Below, piece after piece: positions 37,620 to 47,579 of a DNA stretch of 64,000 nt; position 1 is the first letter of the stretch; the number at the start of each line of letters is the position of its first letter. The notes beneath the pieces were generated by a model. It did no database searches. It had not been told where the DNA came from and saw nothing but the letters and a program-made list of their open reading frames with translations. Source of the stretch: Pseudolysinimonas sp051954455 (GTDB taxonomy: Bacteria > Actinomycetota > Actinomycetes > Actinomycetales > Microbacteriaceae); the NCBI RefSeq assembly GCF_051954455.1, contig NZ_JBQCHS010000016.1:9015-73014 (forward strand), in the 5' to 3' direction. The translations under genes and the position numbers were made by a program.

Positions 37620-38590
37620 GTCACGACCACCGCGAGCCGCCCGCGGCGATCGACATCGAGCGCGCCTCTGGCCGTGATCCGACGGCCCCCGCCGCTCCTC
37701 TCGACGTGCAGCACCGCGTCGATCGCGCTCACCGCCTGCCGCGCCAGCACGTCGGCGCCGAGCCCGGCCAAGGCGCCGAGCGCCTCGAGCCGCGCCGGGA
37801 CGTCGGCGAGCGAGTTGGCGTGCAACGTGCCGGCGCCGCCGTCGTGGCCGGTGTTGAGTGCTCCGAGCAGCTCGCGCAGCTCCGCGCCGCGCACCTCGCC
37901 CACCACCAGACGATCGGGCCGCATCCGGAGCGCCTCGCGCACGAGACGGTCGAGGCCGATCGCGCCCGCTCCGTCGAGGTTGGGCTGCCGGGCTTCGAGC
38001 GTCACCACGTGGGGATGCCGGATGCGCAGCTCCGCCACGTCCTCCGCGACGACGATGCGCTCGTGCGGCGGTGCGAGGGCGAGGAGCGCACCGAGCAGCG
38101 TGGTCTTGCCGCTGCCGCCGGCGCCAGTGATCAGGAGGTTGGCCCGGCGCCGGACCAGGAGGCGGACCCCGTCGAGCGGGACGTCGGCGAACATGCCGCC
38201 CTCCGCCAACTCCCGCGCGCTGAGCGGGCGGGTGCGCTGCAGTCGGATCGAGAGGGCGGCGCCGCCCGGCGACACCGGTGGCAGCACCGCGTGCACGCGC
38301 ACCCCGTCGCCGAGACGCACGTCCATCGCCGGCGTCGCCTCGTCGATGTGGCGCCCGCCGTGCGACACGAGCCGCACGGCGAGCTCCCGCGCCTCATCCG
38401 GCGGCAGACGCATCCCCTCCACGACCACCGCGCCCGATCCGGCGTCAGCCCACACCGACCCGTCGGGGTTGACGAAGACGTCGGTGACCCCCGCGCCGCC
38501 GACGACCGCGGCGAGCACCCCGAACACCGAGACATCCCGCGACCCCTGGACCACGAGAGCATCCGCGGGAGCACGCGCGACGAAGACCAT
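37616..38590 (-). CDS. tadA: Tad pilus assembly ATPase (324 aa)
   Basis: ATG 38590. Walker A GAGGSGKTT, Asp box VAEDVAELRI, Walker B MRPDRLVVGEVRG and His box GHDGGAGTLHANS. Hexameric secretion ATPase powering pilus assembly. Shorter than many TadA proteins at the N-terminus, as usual in this actinobacterial locus. Confidence 0.9.
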   Translation of the reverse strand: MVFVARAPADALVVQGSRDVSVFGVLAAVVGGAGVTDVFVNPDGSVWADAGSGAVVVEGMRLPPDEARELAVRLVSHGGRHIDEATPAMDVRLGDGVRVHAVLPPVSPGGAALSIRLQRTRPLSARELAEGGMFADVPLDGVRLLVRRRANLLITGAGGSGKTTLLGALLALAPPHERIVVAEDVAELRIRHPHVVTLEARQPNLDGAGAIGLDRLVREALRMRPDRLVVGEVRGAELRELLGALNTGHDGGAGTLHANSLADVPARLEALGALAGLGADVLARQAVSAIDAVLHVERSGGGRRITARGALDVDRRGRLAVVVT

Positions 38591-39107
38591 GACACGAGCG
38601 TGACGCGCGGCGGATGCCCGGAGGCCGGAGCACCCCCACGTGGGGACGACCCACGCGCCGCCCGAGATGGGGTGGACTCGTCAGAGCCCTCCCGCCGCAA
38701 CGGGATCTCCCCCATCGGGTCCGCCCGCCGCCAGGACCGCCCGCCCCGCGGGCGCATCCCCTCGCGGCGGATTCCGCCGCACGGCGCCCGGAACAGCCCG
38801 GTTAAAAGGAGAGGGGCGGCGCCCATTGGGGGGTTGGGCGCCGCCACAGCAGCGCGTGATTGGGGGGAATCGTTGCGCTGCAAGACCGAGATTTGCGCTC
38901 GGATTCCCACACTGTACTCCGAAAGGAGGACACCGCAACGGGGGCCGCGCGGTGATTTTCCGCAGGATTCCCTCAAGATCTGCGCAACATGGCGTCACCC
39001 CCGGACGGGGGCCGCGCGGAGCCGGCTCTAGGATCGGTCTCGTCCACCGCCCACCGCCGCGCGAACCCCAGGCACGAACGCGGATCGACCCAGAGAGACG
39101 TCCGTCC
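38591..39107. other. 517-base intergenic region with a strong hairpin
   Basis: No credible gene between divergent tadA and the acetyl-CoA synthetase. GGCGGCGCCC (38815-38824) pairs perfectly with GGGCGCCGCC (38836-38845), a 10-bp stem with a GT-rich loop, flanked by GATTGGGGGGAAT- and TTGGGGGGT-type G-runs. It may be a small RNA or a leader structure; promoters of both neighbours should lie here. Confidence 0.5.
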
Positions 39108-41075
39108 ATGTCATCGATCGACAACCTCCTCCACGAGTCCCGCCGGTTCGCGCCGACGCCCGAATTCGTCGCGAACGCGGTCGCCGGGCCGGAGCTCTAC
39201 GACCAGGCCGCCCGCGATCGCCTCGGCTTCTGGGCCGAGCAGGCGCGCCGACTCCACTGGCACGATCCCTTCACCGAGACGCTCGACTGGAACGATCCCC
39301 CGTTCGCGCGCTGGTTCGGCGACGGCCGGCTCAACGTCGCCTACAACTGTCTCGACCGGCACGTGGAGGCCGGCCTCGGCGACCGCGTCGCCTACTACTT
39401 CGAGGGGGAGCCCGGTGACACGCGCACGATCACCTACGCGGAGCTGACAGCCGAGGTGAAGCGCGCCGCCAACGCCCTCGCGAACCTGGGCGTGGTGAAG
39501 GGCGACCGGGTCGCGATCTACCTGCCCCATATCCCGGAGGCCGTCGTCGCGATGCTCGCGTGCGCCCGCATCGGGGCGATCCATTCGGTCGTGTTCGGCG
39601 GGTTCAGCCCGGATTCGCTGCGCTCCCGGATCGACGACGCGCAGGCGAAGGTCGTGATCACCGCCGACGGCGGCTACCGCAAGGGGAAGGTCTTCCCTCT
39701 GAAGCCGACGGTCGACCAGGCGGTCGAGGGCGCCGAGAGCGTCGAGCACGTGCTCGTCGTCCGCCGCGGGGGCAACGAGGTCGTCTGGACCGAGGGCCGC
39801 GACCTGTGGTGGGAGGAGGAGGTGGCCAAAGCGGACGCGGAGCATGTCGCCGAGGCGTTCGAGGCGGAGCACCCGCTCTTCATCCTCTACACGTCGGGCA
39901 CGACCGGGAAGCCGAAGGGCATCGTCCACTCGAGCGGCGGCTACCTCACCGGAGTCGGCTACACCCACCGCAACGTGTTCGACCTCCACCCGGAGACCGA
40001 CGTGTACTGGTGCACCGCCGATGTCGGCTGGATCACCGGTCACAGCTACGTCGTCTATGGGCCGCTGGCGAACGCGGCGACCGGCGTGATATACGAGGGG
40101 ACCCCCGACACCCCGCACCCGGGCCGGTGGTGGGAGCTCGTGCAGAAATACGGCGTCTCCCTCTTCTACTCGGCGCCGACGGCGATCCGTTCGTTCATGA
40201 AGGGCGGACGACAGGTCCCGGACTCGTTCGACCTCTCCTCGCTGCGCGTGCTCGGCAGCGTCGGCGAGCCCATCAACCCCGAGGCGTGGATCTGGTACCG
40301 CGACGTGATCGGCGGCGGCCGCACCCCCATCGTCGACACGTGGTGGCAGACCGAGACCGGCGCGATCATGGTCAGCCCGCTGCCCGGGGTCACCGCGACG
40401 AAGCCCGGCAGCGCCCAGGTACCGCTGCCCGGCGTCTCGATCGCCGTCGTCGACGACGAGGGCCGGCCGGTGCCGGACGGTCAGGGCGGACTGCTGGTCG
40501 TCACCGAGCCCTGGCCCTCGATGGCACGCGGCATCTGGGGCGACCGCGAGCGGTTCGTCGAGACCTACTGGGCGAAGTTCGCCGAGCAGGGCTACTACTT
40601 CGCCGGCGACGGCGCGCGCAAGGACGAGGACGGCGACCTGTGGCTCCTCGGCCGGGTCGACGACGTCATGAACGTCTCGGGGCACCGGCTGTCCACCGCC
40701 GAGATCGAGTCGGCCCTCGTCTCGCACCCGATCGTCGCCGAGGCGGCGGTGGTCGGCGCGACCGACGAGACCACCGGTCAGGCGGTCGTGGCGTTCACGA
40801 TCCTGCGCACGGAGCACGCCGGCGACCAGACCCCCGAGGAAGCTGCGGGTCTGCTCCGCGCGCACGTGGCATCCTCGATCGGCGCGATCGCCCGCCCGCG
40901 TCAGGTGTTCGTCGTCGCAGAGCTGCCCAAGACCCGGTCCGGCAAGATCATGCGGCGTCTGCTGCGCGACGTCGCCGAGGGGCGCGCGATCGGCGACACG
41001 ACCACGCTCTCGGACGCGGACGTGATGCGGACGATCTCCGACACCCTGCAGGCGGCGCCGAAGACGGAGGACTGA
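39108..41075 (+). CDS. acsA: Acetyl-CoA synthetase (655 aa)
   Basis: ATG 39108. Adenylate-forming motifs YTSGTTGKPKG, the WWQTETGAIM acetate/acyl pocket, YYFAGDGARKDEDGD, and C-terminal PKTRSGKIMRRLLR whose lysine is the usual acetylation site. Length matches acetyl-CoA synthetases. Makes acetyl-CoA from acetate, ATP and CoA. Confidence 0.92.
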   Translation: MSSIDNLLHESRRFAPTPEFVANAVAGPELYDQAARDRLGFWAEQARRLHWHDPFTETLDWNDPPFARWFGDGRLNVAYNCLDRHVEAGLGDRVAYYFEGEPGDTRTITYAELTAEVKRAANALANLGVVKGDRVAIYLPHIPEAVVAMLACARIGAIHSVVFGGFSPDSLRSRIDDAQAKVVITADGGYRKGKVFPLKPTVDQAVEGAESVEHVLVVRRGGNEVVWTEGRDLWWEEEVAKADAEHVAEAFEAEHPLFILYTSGTTGKPKGIVHSSGGYLTGVGYTHRNVFDLHPETDVYWCTADVGWITGHSYVVYGPLANAATGVIYEGTPDTPHPGRWWELVQKYGVSLFYSAPTAIRSFMKGGRQVPDSFDLSSLRVLGSVGEPINPEAWIWYRDVIGGGRTPIVDTWWQTETGAIMVSPLPGVTATKPGSAQVPLPGVSIAVVDDEGRPVPDGQGGLLVVTEPWPSMARGIWGDRERFVETYWAKFAEQGYYFAGDGARKDEDGDLWLLGRVDDVMNVSGHRLSTAEIESALVSHPIVAEAAVVGATDETTGQAVVAFTILRTEHAGDQTPEEAAGLLRAHVASSIGAIARPRQVFVVAELPKTRSGKIMRRLLRDVAEGRAIGDTTTLSDADVMRTISDTLQAAPKTED

Positions 41076-41088
41076 GGCGACGCGGGCG

Positions 41089-41562
41089 CTACGCGAACTC
41101 GAGCGTGAGCTCCACCTCGACCGGCGAGTCGAGCGGGAGCACCGCGACGCCGACGGCGCTGCGCGCGTGGCGCCCGGCGTCGCCGAACACCTGCCCGAGC
41201 AGCTCGCTCGCACCGTTCGCGACGCCCGGCTGGCCGGTGAACGACGGGTCGGAGGCCACGAAGACGCCGACCTTCACGACCCGCGTGACCCGATCGAGCG
41301 AGCCGATGGCCGACTCCGCGGCGGCGAGCGCGTTGAGCGCCGCGATGCGCGCGAAGGCGGCCGCCTCATCCGGGTCGACGCCCGCGCCGACCTTGCCGGT
41401 CTCGGGCAGCACGCCCTCGACGAAGGGCAGGGCGCCGGCGGTGAAGACCAGGTTGCCGGAGACGGTGGCCGGGATGTAGGCCCCGGCGGGCGGAGCCACC
41501 GGCGGGAGCGCGAGCCCCAGTCCGGCCAACGTCTCCGCCACAGGGGTACGGTCGACGGTCAC
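41089..41562 (-). CDS. RidA-family protein (157 aa)
   Basis: GTG 41562. YjgF/RidA fold: GNLVFTAGALPF, ALNALAAAESAIGSLDRVTRVVKVGVFV and VGVAVLPLDSPVEVELTLEF. Likely hydrolyses reactive enamine/imine intermediates. A few residues overlap with the DUF4177 gene upstream. Confidence 0.85.
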   Translation of the reverse strand: MTVDRTPVAETLAGLGLALPPVAPPAGAYIPATVSGNLVFTAGALPFVEGVLPETGKVGAGVDPDEAAAFARIAALNALAAAESAIGSLDRVTRVVKVGVFVASDPSFTGQPGVANGASELLGQVFGDAGRHARSAVGVAVLPLDSPVEVELTLEFA

Positions 41563-41717
41563 GCGTCCTCCTTGGGTCGCTTCAGGTAGGCGACGAGGCC
41601 GCCCTCGGGTCCGGTCACGACCTGCACGAGCTCCCACCCCTGCGCGCCCCAGTTGTTCAGGATCGCCGTCGTGTTGTGGATGATGAGCGGGGTCGTCATG
41701 TACTCCCACTGGGGCAT
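41559..41717 (-). CDS. DUF4177 small protein (52 aa)
   Basis: ATG 41717. MPQWEYMTTPLIIHNTTAIL, then WGAQGWELVQVVTGPEGGLV and YLKRP, the complete DUF4177 pattern. Almost always next to this RidA gene in actinobacteria; function unknown. Confidence 0.85.
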   Translation of the reverse strand: MPQWEYMTTPLIIHNTTAILNNWGAQGWELVQVVTGPEGGLVAYLKRPKEDA

Positions 41718-41770
41718 TCGCAAGGTGTCCGTTCAGCTAGCCGGGAAAGGGCATGGCGTACCCTCACCCT

Positions 41771-44428
41771 ATGCCTGCCCCCAAATCCTCGGCCAGCAGT
41801 CTGCTCACCGCCGGCCTCGGGATCGTCGGTTTCAGCGCGCTCGCCGGGCTGCTCGCCGCGGTCATGGTGGCGCCCGCGGTCGCCGTGGGCGGCATCACCA
41901 CGAACAACACGGTGGGCATCTTCGACTCCCTGCCGGACTACATCACGCTGAGCCAGCAGCGGGAGGCGAATGAGATCGTCGCCACCAACCCCGACGGCAC
42001 CCCGTTCCACATCGCGACGGTCTTCGATCAGAATCGCCAATCGGTTGCGCTCGACCAGATGAGCGACTACCTGAAGGAGGCCGCCGTCGCCGGTGAGGAT
42101 CGGCGCTACTACCAGCACGGCGGCATCGACATCCCGTCGGTGGCGCGCGCGGCGATCGGCGGCGGCCAGGCCGGCGGCGCCTCGACGATCACGATGCAGC
42201 TGGTCCGCAACATCCGCTTCCAGGAGGCGTCGGCGCTGCCGCAGAACACGCCCGAGCTGAAGAAGCAGCGCGAGGCGGCGATCAAAGCGGCCGTCTACCC
42301 CGACCTCGGTCGCAAGGTCCAGGAGATGAAGCTCGCGATCGGCCTGGAGAAGAAGTACTCCAAACAGGACATCCTGGCCGCCTACCTCAACATCGTCGGG
42401 ATGGGCGGCAACACCTACGGCGTGGAGGCGGCCGCGCAGCAGTACTACAGCACCTCCTCCGCGAACCTCTCCATCGCCCAGGCCGCGAGCCTCATCGCGA
42501 TCGTGCAGAATCCGTCGACGCGCGGGCTCTTCACCGACAAGAACTACGACGCGAACAAGCAGCGTCGCGACGTGATCCTCGGCTTCATGAAGTCCGAGCA
42601 CTACATCACGCAGGACCAGTACTCCCAGGCCGTCAACACCCCCGTCGCGAGCTACATCAAGCTGTCGACGCCCAAGCAGGGCTGCTACAACGCGACCCCC
42701 GGCTTCCAGTTCGTCTGCCAGATGGTGATCGACAAGGTCAACAACGGCCAGATGACGATGCTCGGCGGCAACGAGACGCAGCAGAAGGCGGCGTGGGCCC
42801 GCGGCGGCTACACGGTCACGACCTCGATCTCGCCGAACATCCAGAACGAGGCGAACGCGACGCTCGCCAAGTACGCTCCGGCGGACCTGACGTCCTTCGC
42901 GCTGGGCGGGGCCGCCACGACCGTTCAGGTCGGCACCGGGCGCATCCTCGTGATGGCGCAGAACAAGCCCTTCGACAACACCTATCACCCGGAGGACAAC
43001 GGCCTCGATCAGCTGACGCAATCGAAGCGGCCGTATACCGCGATCAACTTCAACATCGATAAGGCGACCTACCCCGACAGCGGCTCCGGCGGGTATCAGC
43101 CGGGGTCGTCGTACAAGCCGTACACCCTGCTGAGCTTCCTCGCGGCAGGCCACGGGGTGAATGAGGTCTTCAACGCGAGCGTCCGGAACTTCAACCAGTC
43201 CCAGTTCCGCGACTCCTGTCCGGATGCTCAGGGCGGCTGGGTCGGGTCCTACAGCAACGTCAAGAACGACGAGAACGAGCAGGGCCCTCGCACGGTCGTG
43301 AACGGTACCGCCGGATCGATCAACACGGTGTTCCTGCAGATGGCGACCAAGGTCGACCAGTGCGACACCGAGAAGATCGCGGAGTCGCTCGGGGTCCACA
43401 ACGCCACCACCTGGGACGGCAAGACTCCGGGCCTCGACAAGGGATCGACCACGCTCGCAACCCGGCCGACCTGCGTCCTCGGCGGGTGCGAGAACAACCT
43501 GACTCCGCTGATGCAGGCGGCCGCCTACGCGGCGATCGCGAATCAGGGCGTGTTCTGCAAGCCGATCCTGATCGACCAGGTCACCCAGACGGAGTCCGGC
43601 GAGAAGCTCGGCGGTGAGAACGCCCAGTGCGGGCAGGACCCGCTCATCAGCCCGGACGTCGCGAACACCGCCGCCTACGCCATGGCTGCCGTCTTCGTCG
43701 GCGGGGGGACCGCGAGGTACGCCAACCCCAACGACGGCAGCACCTACATCGGTAAGACCGGTACCACGAACGACTCGATCCACACCTGGACGGTCGGCTC
43801 CTCCACGAAGGCGTCGACGGCCCTATGGGTCGGCAACATCGTGGGCACGCAGCAGCTGCGCAAGATCTCCGTGCCGACGGGCGCTGGCCGGATTCAGGCG
43901 GCCAACCTCCGTAACAACATCTTCAAGGCCATCGCCCAGGAGGTGGATGCCGCCCCGGGCCTCGCGGGAGGCAAGTTCCCCGCGCCGGCGAAGGAACTGC
44001 TGGACGGCGCCAAGACGACGGTGCCCAGCGGGCTCGTGGGCGGCTCCGTCGCCGCGGCGCAGGCGGCGCTCAACGCGGCCGGACTCACGTATCAGGACGG
44101 TGGCCAGGTCGATTCCGATCTGCCGGCCGGCACGGTCGCGAGCCTCAGCCCCGGCGAGGGCGCGCAGGTCGTCCAGGGCGCGGTCGTATCCGTCACCACG
44201 AGCAACGGCCTCGCGAAGCCCGTGCCCGACGTGACGGGTCAGGACGAGAAGACGGCGAAATCGATGCTGCAGGCCGCCGGGTTCTCGAACGTCACCACCG
44301 CCTGTACACCGTGGTCGGGGCCGACGGATCCGGACGCCGGCAAGGTGGTCTCCCAGAGTCCCGACGGCAACAGCTCCGCCAACCCGGCGAACGCGGTGAC
44401 CATCACCGTCAAGCAACAGCACTGCTGA
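41771..44428 (+). CDS. Bifunctional penicillin-binding protein with PASTA domains (885 aa)
   Basis: ATG 41771 has TACCCT exactly six bases upstream, so the mRNA is probably leaderless; ATG 41753 is upstream in frame. One membrane anchor, a glycosyltransferase domain with catalytic EDRRYYQHGGID, and a transpeptidase with SSYK, SIN and KTGTTND motifs, then two PASTA repeats (TVPSGLVGGSVAAAQ and PVPDVTGQDEKTA) that sense peptidoglycan. Confidence 0.93.
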   Translation: MPAPKSSASSLLTAGLGIVGFSALAGLLAAVMVAPAVAVGGITTNNTVGIFDSLPDYITLSQQREANEIVATNPDGTPFHIATVFDQNRQSVALDQMSDYLKEAAVAGEDRRYYQHGGIDIPSVARAAIGGGQAGGASTITMQLVRNIRFQEASALPQNTPELKKQREAAIKAAVYPDLGRKVQEMKLAIGLEKKYSKQDILAAYLNIVGMGGNTYGVEAAAQQYYSTSSANLSIAQAASLIAIVQNPSTRGLFTDKNYDANKQRRDVILGFMKSEHYITQDQYSQAVNTPVASYIKLSTPKQGCYNATPGFQFVCQMVIDKVNNGQMTMLGGNETQQKAAWARGGYTVTTSISPNIQNEANATLAKYAPADLTSFALGGAATTVQVGTGRILVMAQNKPFDNTYHPEDNGLDQLTQSKRPYTAINFNIDKATYPDSGSGGYQPGSSYKPYTLLSFLAAGHGVNEVFNASVRNFNQSQFRDSCPDAQGGWVGSYSNVKNDENEQGPRTVVNGTAGSINTVFLQMATKVDQCDTEKIAESLGVHNATTWDGKTPGLDKGSTTLATRPTCVLGGCENNLTPLMQAAAYAAIANQGVFCKPILIDQVTQTESGEKLGGENAQCGQDPLISPDVANTAAYAMAAVFVGGGTARYANPNDGSTYIGKTGTTNDSIHTWTVGSSTKASTALWVGNIVGTQQLRKISVPTGAGRIQAANLRNNIFKAIAQEVDAAPGLAGGKFPAPAKELLDGAKTTVPSGLVGGSVAAAQAALNAAGLTYQDGGQVDSDLPAGTVASLSPGEGAQVVQGAVVSVTTSNGLAKPVPDVTGQDEKTAKSMLQAAGFSNVTTACTPWSGPTDPDAGKVVSQSPDGNSSANPANAVTITVKQQHC

Positions 44429-45384
44429 TGGGCGGCGCCGTCCGCACCACGGGCGTCGCCCTCGGCGCGGCCGCCGCCGCCGGCGCGGCGGCCCTCGCCT
44501 GGGGCGTGTTCGTCGAGCGCACCCGTTGGACGGTCCGCCGCGAGGTGGTCCCGGTGCTGCCGCCCGGCAGCCGCAGCATCACCGTGCTGCACCTCAGCGA
44601 CCTGCACATGGCGCCGTGGCAGGAGGGCAAGCAGGAGTTCGTCCGCTCCCTCGCCCGGTACGAGCCGGACCTCGTCGTCGACACCGGCGACGACCTCGGG
44701 CACGAGGACGGGATCCGGGGGATCGAGGCGGCGTACGCGCCGTTCCGCGGCGTCCCCGGGGTCTTCGCCCACGGCTCCAACGACTACGTCGGGCCGCTGT
44801 TCAAGAACCCGCTGGCCTATCTGAGCCGCGCGTCGAAGGTTCCGGGCAAGCGCGGCGCCCGCCTCGACACCGCACGCCTCGACCGCTTCCTCGGCGGCGA
44901 GCTCGGGTGGCTCGACCTCGGCAACCGTGCGCGCGCGATCGAGATCCGGGGCACGAGGATCGAGCTCTTCGGCACCGGCGACGCCCACCACGGGCGCGAC
45001 GACCTCGGCGCGATGCGCCGCGAGCTCGGGACCCTCCGCCGGGAGGTGACCTGGTCGGAGGACACCGGCGACGAGGTCGTGCGCGTCGGCGTGACGCACG
45101 CGCCGTACCGCCGGATCCTCGACGCCCTCGTCGACGAGGGTGCCGGCATCGTGTTCGCCGGCCACACCCACGGCGGCCAGGTCCGCGTGCCCGGCATGGC
45201 CGCGCTGACCGCCAACTGCGACCTTCCGCGCGACCAGGCCAGCGGCCTGAGCCAGTGGATGCACGACGACCGGATCGCGTACCTCGAGGTGTCGGCCGGG
45301 CTCGGCACGTCGATCTACGCGCCGGTGCGGTTCGCGTGCCCGCCGGAGGCGATCGTGCTGACGCTGGTGCCGCGCAGCAGCTGA
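44428..45384 (+). CDS. Membrane-anchored metallophosphoesterase (318 aa)
   Basis: ATG 44428 overlaps the PBP stop as TGATG. One N-terminal membrane helix, then metal-binding motifs DLHM, GDD, GSND, THAPYRR and GHTHGG. Often next to the class A PBP in actinobacteria. Confidence 0.88.
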   Translation: MGGAVRTTGVALGAAAAAGAAALAWGVFVERTRWTVRREVVPVLPPGSRSITVLHLSDLHMAPWQEGKQEFVRSLARYEPDLVVDTGDDLGHEDGIRGIEAAYAPFRGVPGVFAHGSNDYVGPLFKNPLAYLSRASKVPGKRGARLDTARLDRFLGGELGWLDLGNRARAIEIRGTRIELFGTGDAHHGRDDLGAMRRELGTLRREVTWSEDTGDEVVRVGVTHAPYRRILDALVDEGAGIVFAGHTHGGQVRVPGMAALTANCDLPRDQASGLSQWMHDDRIAYLEVSAGLGTSIYAPVRFACPPEAIVLTLVPRSS

Positions 45385-45405
45385 CCGGACCGTCCGCCGC
45401 AGACA

Positions 45406-45437
45406 GCAGAAGGGCCGCCCGAGGGCGGCCCTTCTGC
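45406..45437 (+). terminator. Strong terminator after the metallophosphoesterase gene
   Basis: GCAGAAGGGCCGCC (45406-45419) pairs perfectly with GGCGGCCCTTCTGC (45424-45437), loop CGAG. The stem is symmetric, so it may also serve the leftward tRNA. Confidence 0.8.
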
Positions 45438-45443
45438 GTTGAG

Positions 45444-45517
45444 TCGGGGTAACAGGATTTGAACCTGCGGCCTCGTCGTCCCGAACGACGCGCGCTACCA
45501 AACTGCGCCATACCCCG
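45444..45517 (-). tRNA. tRNA-Pro (anticodon CGG)
   Basis: Acceptor CGGGGTA/TACCCCG, anticodon stem CGTCG/CGACG with loop TTCGGGA, T arm GCAGG/CCTGT with TTCAAAT. Intact, with no sign of integration. Confidence 0.93.
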
Positions 45518-45574
45518 TTGTCGCGAACGGCAACCTGTCAAGGATAGCCGATCGCCGCCTCACCGGATGCCGCC

Positions 45575-46858
45575 TCAGCCGACCGGCCGCGCGTTCCCCT
45601 TGGAGCAGGTCTGCTGCGCGGCGGTCTGCCCGGAGACGGTGTTCGGCAGCGCCACGCTCGCCGGTCCGGTGGCGTTCGGGTCCGGACTCGCCGTTCCGCT
45701 CGGCGGCGTCGTGGCCGTCGGGGCGGGGCTCGGCGACGAACCCGGCGCGAGCACGGCTCCGCGCCCGGTGGTGCCGGTGAGCTGCAGCCGCTCATCCTTC
45801 TGCAGCGCGTTGTTCACGAGCTGCGCGCTCGAGTAGGTGGGCACCACGCGGTTGGGGTTGCTCGGCGCCGTCGAGACCGGGTACTGGATCATGACGATGT
45901 TGCTGGTCGGCACGCTCTTCAGCGCCAGGGCGATCGCGACCATCGTGTCGAGGTGGCTGAGCGAATCCGAGAGCGTCATGTTGCTCGCGGCAGCCTTCGC
46001 GATCTCGTAGAGCTTGATCGGATCCTTGAGGATCCCCTCCGACGTGATCTTGCGGGTGAGCGCCGAGAGGAACACCTGCTGGTTGCTGATGCGGCCGAGG
46101 TCGCTGCCGTCGCCGACGCCGTGGCGGGTGCGGACGAAGGCGAGCGCCGTGTTGCCGGAGATCGTGGTCTCGCCGGCGGGGAGCTTCAGGCCGCTCGCCG
46201 GGTCGTTGATGGGACTCGCCACGCACACGGTGACGCCGCCGACCACGTTCGACAGCGTCGCGACGCCGTCGAAGCTGATCTCGGCCGCGTAGGGGATCGT
46301 GACGCCGGTGAGGTTCTCGATGGTGAGAACGGTGCAGGCGAGACCGCCGCGCGAGAGCGTCGTGTTCAGCATCGCGTTGCTGACCGATCCGTAGGTGCCT
46401 CCGTTCGGGGCCGGGCAGCGCGGGATCGTGATCAGCAGGTCGCGCGGGAAGCTCACGACGGTGACCGACTGATGGTCCTCGGCGATGTGCATGAGGATCG
46501 TGACGTCGTTGTTGCCGGCGCCGGAGCTGTCGCGAGTGGAGTCTCCCGGCCCGTTCTGGCCGGTCCGCGTGTCGGTGCCGACGAGCAGCAGGTTGACGCC
46601 GCCCTTGATCGCGTCGACGCTCGGGGGCGCCGTCGCGCCGTTCAGGTGCGACAGGGTGACACCCGGCTTCGTGACGTCGGCCGCCACCTGATACACGGCC
46701 ACGCCCGCGACGGACGCGGTCGCGACGAGCACGACGGCGAGGACGCTCGCGACGAGGCCGACGATCCGGCCGGCGGCTCCCCCGTGCGCGAGCCGCCCGT
46801 GACGCGCGATGGGGCGGGACGCGCGTGCACGCGCCAGGTCGCGTCGGAGATCTGTCAC
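45575..46858 (-). CDS. LytR-CpsA-Psr family protein (427 aa)
   Basis: GTG 46858. A basic N-terminus, one membrane helix (about 33-58), and an extracellular LCP domain: NLLLVGTDTRTG, NDVTILMHI, SFPRDLLITIP, and the arginines in FVRTRHGVGDGSDLGR that bind pyrophosphate. Pro/Thr-rich tail. Attaches glycopolymers to peptidoglycan. Confidence 0.9.
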   Translation of the reverse strand: MTDLRRDLARARASRPIARHGRLAHGGAAGRIVGLVASVLAVVLVATASVAGVAVYQVAADVTKPGVTLSHLNGATAPPSVDAIKGGVNLLLVGTDTRTGQNGPGDSTRDSSGAGNNDVTILMHIAEDHQSVTVVSFPRDLLITIPRCPAPNGGTYGSVSNAMLNTTLSRGGLACTVLTIENLTGVTIPYAAEISFDGVATLSNVVGGVTVCVASPINDPASGLKLPAGETTISGNTALAFVRTRHGVGDGSDLGRISNQQVFLSALTRKITSEGILKDPIKLYEIAKAAASNMTLSDSLSHLDTMVAIALALKSVPTSNIVMIQYPVSTAPSNPNRVVPTYSSAQLVNNALQKDERLQLTGTTGRGAVLAPGSSPSPAPTATTPPSGTASPDPNATGPASVALPNTVSGQTAAQQTCSKGNARPVG

Positions 46859-46913
46859 CGTGACATCCTCGCCGACGGTGCTTGACAGCGGGCTGCGAAC
46901 GCGGTCCGGCGTG

Positions 46914-47579
46914 TCAGCTGAAGTCGGCGTCCGGGCCGGACCCGTAGCTGAAGTCGAGGCGGGGCCGCCATCCGCGGTTGAAGGTGCCCCCCGACTCCTC
47001 GAGATAGCACTGGCCGCAGAGCGATTCGTAGACGACTTCTCCCTGCTCGATCGCGACCTGGTCGCCGTCGAACACGAAGCGGCCGTCGATCTTGCGCGCG
47101 TTGAACAGCGCCTTGCGGCCGCAGCGGCAGATCGTCTTGAGCTCCTCGAGCGAGTGGGCGATCTCGAGCAGGCGGCGGCTGCCCGGGAACGCGACCGTCT
47201 GGAAGTCGGTGCGGATCCCGTAGGCGAGCACCGGCACGTCCTCCTCGATCGCGACGCGCAGCAGGTCGTCGATCTGCTCCTCGCTGAGGAACTGCGCCTC
47301 GTCGACGAGCAGGCAGCTGACGTCGGCGCCGGTCGCGGCGATCACACGGGAGCGCTCGCGCATGAAGACCTCGGCGACCAGGTCGTCGGGGCCGATGGTG
47401 AAGTCCACCGGGCGGCTGACACCGAGTCGGGACACGATCTCCGCGTCGCCCTTCGAGTCGATCGCCGGCTTCGCGAGCAGCACCTGCTGCCCGCGCTCCT
47501 CGTAGTTGTAGGCGGCCTGGAGCAGCGCGGTGCTCTTGCCGCTGTTCATCGCGCCGTAGCGGAAGTAGAGCTTCGACAC
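46914..47579 (-). CDS. tdk: Thymidine kinase (221 aa)
   Basis: GTG 47579. P-loop YGAMNSGKST near residue 8, LVDEAQF Walker B, YGIRTDF lasso region, and zinc cysteines CRCGRKA and CGQCY. Makes dTMP from thymidine; salvage pathway. Confidence 0.93.
   Translation of the reverse strand: MSKLYFRYGAMNSGKSTALLQAAYNYEERGQQVLLAKPAIDSKGDAEIVSRLGVSRPVDFTIGPDDLVAEVFMRERSRVIAATGADVSCLLVDEAQFLSEEQIDDLLRVAIEEDVPVLAYGIRTDFQTVAFPGSRRLLEIAHSLEELKTICRCGRKALFNARKIDGRFVFDGDQVAIEQGEVVYESLCGQCYLEESGGTFNRGWRPRLDFSYGSGPDADFS

Noticed and set aside
38640..39107. N-terminal extension of the acetyl-CoA synthetase frame
   Set aside because: Arg/Pro-rich with no similarity to the family; ATG 39108 gives the usual N-terminus.
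41735..41745. AGCTAGCC resembling the element operator in chromosomal DNA
   Set aside because: Lacks the second half-site; probably part of the PBP promoter region.
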